Assembly (NCBI GenBank): GCA_021817825.1
Contig: JAKAFS010000034.1
Span: forward strand, 1-36,901
From: Deltaproteobacteria bacterium
GTDB taxonomy: Bacteria > Desulfobacterota > Syntrophia > Syntrophales > UBA5619
Reading direction: 5' to 3'
DNA: 36,901 bases
Position 1 is the stretch's first letter, and each line of letters begins with the position of its first letter. Shown piece by piece: positions 32,535-36,901 of this stretch. Below the pieces are notes generated by a model. The model was not told where the DNA came from. It made no database searches and saw nothing but the letters and a program-made list of their open reading frames with translations. Both the position numbers and the translations under genes were made by a program.

Positions 32535-33596
32535 ATGAAAAGACAGCCCCTCTTCTACATTTTCATATCCGCGATCTGCTTCGGCATCAGTCCGCCCTTC
32601 GCCAAAACGCTCCTCGTCGCGGACATCTCCCCCATCGCCCTGGCCGGTCTCCTTTACACGGGGGCCTTTCTCGGCCTTTCCCTCTATTCACTGGGCCGAA
32701 GGTCGCTGTCGCCCCGCTCTGATGTGACCAGGGCGTCGTTGCAGGGGAAGGACATTCCCTGGCTGGCCGCGGCCACGCTCTTCGGGGGAATCATCGCCCC
32801 CATCTGCCTGATGTTCGGGCTGAGCCGCACCTCCGGATTTTCAACCTCGCTATTGCTCAACCTCGAAGGGGTCGCCACAGCCGTCATCGCCGTTCTGTTT
32901 TTTAAAGAGAATGCCGGGAAGCGGCTTTGGTGGGCGCTCGCCTGCATGACCTTGGCGGGAATATTCCTGGGATGGGATGCCAATCGGGGTGAGTTCAACG
33001 TGACGGGACCGTTGCTGATCGCCTTGTCCATGGCGTGCTGGGGCATCGACAATAATGTGACCCGGCACATTGCCGCCCGGGATCCGATACAGATCGCCCT
33101 TGTCAAAGGACTCTTTGCCGGGACGACGTCCCTTTCACTGGCCTATCTCCTCGGAGTGGGGATACCGTGGAATCTCAACACGATCAAGGCCCTGCTGCTG
33201 GGCGCCTTCAGCTACGGCGTCAGCCTCGTCTTCTTCATCAAGGCCCTGGAGGGGCTGGGCTCATTCCGGACCGGTCTGTTCTTCAGCCTGGCGCCCTTCA
33301 TCGGTGCGGTCGCATCGCTCATCCTGCTCCGGGAATGGATCGGGTGGGTCATGTTCCCGGCCGCAGCCCTCATGATCACGGGTCTTTGGCTGATGGTCGA
33401 GGAGGAGCATTCCCACCTGCATGTCCATGAAGAGGCGACGCACGCGCACCTGCACACCCACGACGATCTCCACCACCATCACGATCATGACGGCGCAACG
33501 GACAAGTCCCATGTTCATGAACACACCCACCAAGCGGAGTTCCACGCCCATGCGCACTGGCCGGACACCCATCACCGACATGTGCATAAGGCATGA
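32535..33596 (+). CDS. EamA/DMT-superfamily transporter with His-rich cytoplasmic tail
   Basis: 353 aa. Two EamA repeats (~1-140 and ~150-280), ten hydrophobic segments in all. It then adds a ~64-residue tail (~288-353) with about 24 histidines, mostly in HxH and HH patterns, plus Asp/Glu. Ordinary DMT transporters end near 290-300. The tail resembles His-rich metal-buffering segments of Ni/Co/Zn transporters and chaperones. Substrate unknown; a transition-metal link is inferred from the tail. The hydrophobic core is typical of metabolite exporters, so the tail may regulate instead of supply. Confidence 0.85.
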   Translation: MKRQPLFYIFISAICFGISPPFAKTLLVADISPIALAGLLYTGAFLGLSLYSLGRRSLSPRSDVTRASLQGKDIPWLAAATLFGGIIAPICLMFGLSRTSGFSTSLLLNLEGVATAVIAVLFFKENAGKRLWWALACMTLAGIFLGWDANRGEFNVTGPLLIALSMACWGIDNNVTRHIAARDPIQIALVKGLFAGTTSLSLAYLLGVGIPWNLNTIKALLLGAFSYGVSLVFFIKALEGLGSFRTGLFFSLAPFIGAVASLILLREWIGWVMFPAAALMITGLWLMVEEEHSHLHVHEEATHAHLHTHDDLHHHHDHDGATDKSHVHEHTHQAEFHAHAHWPDTHHRHVHKA

Positions 33597-33943
33597 AGCG
33601 CCCGGCGACCGGTGATATTACAGCATTCAACGGTCTGAGACATGACAGGAATCCCGCCAATGCTGGTATCCGCGAATCCCTGCCGCCCCTTCTGAAGGAT
33701 GTTTGAACTGATTAACGCCCGCGACTTTCCCCACCTCGATCAGTAGCGACGTTCTGCGAATCGCTTTTATCAGGCCCCGCTGCAAGGCGTCTTCGAGTCG
33801 GCGAGGCGACGCCGGAAGCGGGGAAAGAGGCGGAACGCCGATACCGGCACCCGCAGGCCAGGCTGAAACCGTCAATATCGTATCCGTCGATGAGAGGATG
33901 ATTGAGGCAGAGGGGAGGCACATGAGCTGATCCGACCGGGAGG
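33597..33943. other. Non-coding spacer with second REP-like hairpin
   Basis: No gene supported. It contains the repeat at 33773-33844. Short open frames across it, including one ending AETVNIVSVDERMI..., have no ribosome site and read through the hairpin. Confidence 0.45.
33773..33844. repeat. REP-like hairpin repeat, copy 2
   Basis: 72 bp matching 2604-2674 in the same orientation, with one extra G. It keeps the nested arms CCCCGCT/AGCGGGG and GGCGTC/GACGCC. Lies between the EamA-like gene and the 3' end of yqeB. Confidence 0.7.
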
Positions 33944-34750
33944 TCAAGGGGTAACGGCATGCTCCCGGATCGCCTTTAACACACCCTGGGCAATTTTCCC
34001 GGGACGCTCGCCCACACCGGAGATCTTGGGGTTCTCAAGGCGCGGGTCCACTTCGAGCACCTTGTTTTTGGTCGCCACGGACACGCCGTCGTGCGTCAAT
34101 CCACGCAGGGTGCCGCTGATCGGCGCATAAAGCGGCGTGACATCCACATGGGCGATTACTTCCCCCTGCGAGACGACTTCCCCGATCTGCCGAGCGGTGT
34201 GAAAGATACCGTCCACAGGGGCGTACACGTACCGGTCGCGGCCATGACCGGCGATGGGGTTCGGTTCTCCTTCCAGGGGGCGCGTTGAACCATGGGTGAT
34301 CACGTCGCCGAGCTGAGTTCCCCAGGCCGTTTCGATGGCCAGATGAAAATTATCCCCGGCAATGCAGTTCGGCCCCAGGCCAATGGTCAAGGGGGCAAGG
34401 TGGAGTTGCACTTCCGGCTTTTGCCGCTTGCGCATCCGCGCATCCACCAGGACCTGGGGAGCAAGAAGGCCGGGCAACTGCGTGAACTCCAGCGTCGTCA
34501 GCGGAATGACCGACCTTTGGGAGACAAGAGCGATCAACGCGGACGCATCCGCCGCATGGCGCGACAGAACCCCTTCCAGCGTGGCAACCCCCTCGAAGAT
34601 GGCATCGCTAAAGGCCATCTTTCGGCGCGTCGTGGTGGGTTGCGGAGAATCATGCAGGACCACGCTGTAGCCGGCCTGAAACAACCTTAACGCCACCGCC
34701 GATGCAATATCGTTGCTGCCTCGAACAAGGATCTGTAAATCCGCTTTCAT
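33944..34750 (-). CDS. yqeB: YqeB (EF2563-family) selenium-dependent molybdenum hydroxylase system protein
   Basis: 268 aa from ATG 34750, with GGGGGAC just upstream; the frame extends to 34798 without a site. N-terminal nucleotide-binding-like segment ILVRGSNDIASAVALRLFQAGYSVV, then RRKMAFSDAIFEGVATLEGV. The middle has PLTIGLGPNCIAGDNFHLAIET, the C-terminal half PISGTLRGLTHDGVSVATKNKVLEVDPR. These are hallmarks of the YqeB family, found with selenium-dependent molybdenum hydroxylases and SelD, the third selenium-use trait. Biochemical function unresolved; a role in maturing the Se-containing Mo centre is proposed. No hydroxylase subunits are in the window. Confidence 0.85.
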   Translation of the reverse strand: MKADLQILVRGSNDIASAVALRLFQAGYSVVLHDSPQPTTTRRKMAFSDAIFEGVATLEGVLSRHAADASALIALVSQRSVIPLTTLEFTQLPGLLAPQVLVDARMRKRQKPEVQLHLAPLTIGLGPNCIAGDNFHLAIETAWGTQLGDVITHGSTRPLEGEPNPIAGHGRDRYVYAPVDGIFHTARQIGEVVSQGEVIAHVDVTPLYAPISGTLRGLTHDGVSVATKNKVLEVDPRLENPKISGVGERPGKIAQGVLKAIREHAVTP

Positions 34751-34815
34751 AAAGTCCCCCGGCATGAAGACGATTCCCGTTTCCTGGAAATAGGACAAGC
34801 ATTGTTGCCATCAAT

Positions 34816-34837
34816 GCTGTGTTATTTATAGCACAGC
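34816..34837. promoter_or_regulatory. Imperfect palindrome upstream of yqeB
   Basis: GCTGTGnTAT ... ATAnCACAGC, 9 of 10 positions paired, 66 bp upstream of the yqeB ATG. On the minus strand it includes TATAAA, a possible -10, so a repressor site overlapping the promoter is plausible. Confidence 0.4.
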
Positions 34838-34904
34838 CTAACGCCAAAAGTCGATTAATACACCTTCCCTCCACCCTTATCGGAACTACCCTGCATGGCC
34901 ATGG

Positions 34905-36018
34905 TTCTTTGGCCAGGGTTTTAGAGCGCCCGACCGGACAGACTCGACCACAGGGAGAGGCTGACCGGCACCCTGGAATCCGCGCAGCGGTTTCGAGGGC
35001 GAGGGCGCGAATCAGGGAGACGCGTCTCGTCCGGAGCGAAGCGGAGGGCGAGTCACGACGACCGAAAAGAAACTAATCACCCGCGGCTGCCTGTCTCCGA
35101 CGAAGGAGGTGACAGGCAGCCAAGCGGGCCACCACGGCGCAGGAGGCGCAGCGTCCGTGGTTTTACGGCGCGGAGCCGACTGCGCAAAAGCCCGTGAACC
35201 GGGGCGTCGCGAAGCGAGGTCGCGCCGGGAGCGGGCAAAGAGAAGAAAACCGGAGGGCCTGGGCAGTCAGCGCGCAGCGCCTGTCTGCCTAGGCCCGGAG
35301 CACCAAGCAAAGGCGGCCGAGCGGAGCGTCCGCGGGTTTTATGCGGTCGCGGAGCCGGCCGTAGCGCCCGAGGACCGGCAGTCGGAGCATAGCGACGCGG
35401 CCGGGACCGGGCAACAGAGAAGTACCAAATGCCGGAGGGACGGGCCGGGCGCCGCGCAGCGGTCGTCCGGCCTGGCCCGGAGGCAGCAAGGGAGCCCCAC
35501 CGGGGCGGACGGGCGCGGATGCAAGCGGCCGGAGGGGCGACGCGGAGCGCAGCGCAGCCCGGCCCCGACGGACGATGGCAACCGCGAGGGAGGGCCGGGG
35601 AGAAAAGCGCGGCAGGCGATGCACCAAGCCGGCAGGGAGCGACGCCGCGGCGCGACCCCGGCGACTGCAACGCCGGACGCCTACCGAACAGATCTTTGAA
35701 ACGAGCACGCAGAACCAGCCGAGCATGGAACACACAAAGCATGCGGCCGGGAAAGAGAGCACCGCGCGAGGATCAGCAAGGGCGGTGCCGAGCCCTGGGG
35801 CAGAGGAATGGGCCGGCGACGCCCTTGCCTGAGCGCGGAAGGAAAGATGCAGGCGGCGTGACAGGGCTGGAGCAGAGGAATGCCCTGGCGCGACGCCTGC
35901 CTACCGCCTGATGGGGTGGCGGGCGGGAATTCCCCCGCCGGGGGAGACAGGGGGGAGCGGGAAAAGATGCAAGGGGCGTGACGGCCGGCCCTATGGCCGG
36001 CGCGGCCCTTGCCTACCT
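34905..36018 (+). repeat. GC-rich structured interspersed repeat, copy B (candidate large ncRNA)
   Basis: About 1.1 kb, same orientation and same right end (GCCTACCT) as copy A at 2745-3688, but ~170 bp longer. The extra sequence at about 35225-35400 is a second, diverged version of the preceding module, which begins AGCGTCCG(T/C)G and ends AGAGAAG. Substitutions preserve stems: GCTGCCTGTC (35086-35095) with GACAGGCAGC (35111-35120); CCGT/ACGG (35155-35168) and CCGC/GCGG (35330-35346); CCGGCG (35658-35663) with CGCCGG (35671-35676). No conserved reading frame. It lies just beyond the 3' end of the Y-family polymerase gene. Confidence 0.75.
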
Positions 36019-36028
36019 CATGTGTTTA

Positions 36029-36901
36029 TCAAACCTTGATATGCAGAACCGGCAGCCCCAGGTGCTGGCGCTTGGTCTCGCCGTAGAAACGCGTTTGCTC
36101 CCTGACTGTCGGCACCCCCCTTTTTCCCGCGCCCTGTGTCTCGATGGCATGGGAGCCACCCAAATGGAGCGTATGTTTCCCATATTTGCTGCTGAGTTCA
36201 TCGATAGCGGCATAAACGGCCCTGATCTTTTCTGCCTTGACGGGATCTTCAAAGAGGGCATATTGCGTGACCGTGTCGGGGATGAGCTCCAAAAGAACAA
36301 TCCCGGTAGCCCTATAAAGCACCCCTCCCCTGAATAAATCATGAAACGCCTCGTGCAGGAGATCGGATAGATCCAGCGGCTGGCTGGACGGGCGGGAGAT
36401 CTTGATTTCGCAGGCAGCGCTTTCGAAGTTTTGTTTCTTCAGGATGGGAACGATCTTCTTCGGCGCCAGTTGATAGCGACAGGCCTTGATGCAGGCCGAT
36501 TCCAGGTTTCTCAGCAGATGGGCAAAGAGGTAGTCCCGGTCGCTGGTCGGCGGGGCAAAGGTCTTCATCTTGCTGATCGAGGCGTAGACGCTCTTTTCCT
36601 CCGTCGTGACGGGATAGACGGACTCACCCCGCAGCTCCTGCCAGGTCTCGACGCCCGGCTTCGTGAATTTTTTCCTCACCGTCGCCTCGGGCAGCCGGGC
36701 AAATTCCAGGGCCGTTCGAATCCCCAGCTTGCTCAAGTAACTCGTGGTCGCCGGACCGATGCCCCAGACCTTCTCCACCGGCAGGTTCTGCAGGTAAGCG
36801 GCAATTTCCCGGCCTGGGATAAGGGTCAGGCCGTTCGGCTTCCGGTGCTTGGAGGCGACCTTGGCCAGGACCTTGGTGATGCTCAACCCCACCGTGACGG
36901 T
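36029..36901 (-). CDS. Y-family DNA polymerase (UmuC/DinB-like), 5'-truncated by window edge
   Basis: About 291 residues are visible, open to the right edge with no upstream stop. The frame includes VGLSITKVLAKVASKHRKPNG, the conserved end of the palm domain, then a helix-hairpin-helix thumb (VEKVWGIGPATTSYLSKLGIRTALEFA) and the little-finger domain (~105-220). The C-terminus (AIDELSSKYGKHTLHLGG, GLPVLHIKV) is the UmuC/ImuB-like extension. The catalytic Asp/Glu residues lie outside the window. Role: translesion synthesis. The internal GTG near 36892 is not the true start. The stop is 11 bp from repeat copy B. Confidence 0.9.
   Translation of the reverse strand, partial: TVTVGLSITKVLAKVASKHRKPNGLTLIPGREIAAYLQNLPVEKVWGIGPATTSYLSKLGIRTALEFARLPEATVRKKFTKPGVETWQELRGESVYPVTTEEKSVYASISKMKTFAPPTSDRDYLFAHLLRNLESACIKACRYQLAPKKIVPILKKQNFESAACEIKISRPSSQPLDLSDLLHEAFHDLFRGGVLYRATGIVLLELIPDTVTQYALFEDPVKAEKIRAVYAAIDELSSKYGKHTLHLGGSHAIETQGAGKRGVPTVREQTRFYGETKRQHLGLPVLHIKV

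Noticed and set aside
1-36901. CRISPR arrays, tRNA/rRNA genes, IS elements
   Set aside because: No regularly spaced direct repeats with unique spacers, no tRNA-like cloverleaf or rRNA segment noticed, and no transposase frame seen.

Overview
The window (about 37 kb, GC-rich) most resembles the chromosome of a strictly anaerobic Desulfobacterota (deltaproteobacterial) syntroph or sulfate/metal reducer. This is an inference from content: a tungstate ABC transporter with a TunR-like regulator, a MOT1-type molybdate transporter, MoaE, a YqeB-type selenium/molybdenum hydroxylase protein, an apparent in-frame UGA selenoprotein, and several periplasmic metal-stress modules. No rRNA, tRNA, insertion sequence or CRISPR array was seen.

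Layout. (1) 1-2.4 kb, minus strand: a phage/ICE-type replication initiator gene running off the left edge, with six 11-bp iteron-like repeats inside it, then a decaying three-gene cassette in which two of three frames carry a single in-frame stop. (2) 2.4-3.7 kb: a small REP-like hairpin and copy A of a ~0.95-kb GC-rich, non-coding, highly structured repeat; copy B (~1.1 kb) lies at 34.9-36.0 kb. (3) 3.8-11.8 kb: arsR-chrA (minus) divergent from a plus-strand run with a small Cys-rich membrane protein, two Spy/CpxP-like proteins, a MacB/LolD-like ABC exporter, a LolA-like carrier, a tandem-SHOCT protein and an outer-membrane beta-barrel. (4) 11.9-16.6 kb: MltD-like transglycosylase, then a periplasmic thiol module (rhodanese, MauE/DoxX, rhodanese, thioredoxin, CcdA, and a tiny His/Cys peptide). 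(5) 16.7-23.7 kb: SHOCT protein, membrane protein, ECF sigma factor, moaE on the opposite strand, anti-sigma factor, CpxP-like protein, and a second ABC system with two FtsX-type permeases. It ends in an 8-codon remnant that looks like the start of a lost ATPase gene. (6) 23.9-26.2 kb: the selenoprotein (UxxC, TlpA/AhpC-like), a CDF-like cation transporter, and a cysteine desulfurase. (7) 26.3-34.8 kb: tupC-tupB-tupA, a second TupA-like binding protein and the TunR-like regulator on the minus strand; MOT1 and a His-tailed EamA transporter on the plus strand; yqeB on the minus strand. (8) 34.9-36.9 kb: repeat copy B and a Y-family DNA polymerase cut by the right edge.

Together, regions 5-7 look like a neighbourhood for oxyanion (Mo/W) uptake and selenium/sulfur handling, while regions 3-5 look like envelope and metal-stress export. 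The two items I consider most worth following are the UGA-containing thioredoxin-fold gene at 23894-24337 and the paired GC-rich repeats, whose differences preserve base pairing and so point to a structured RNA.
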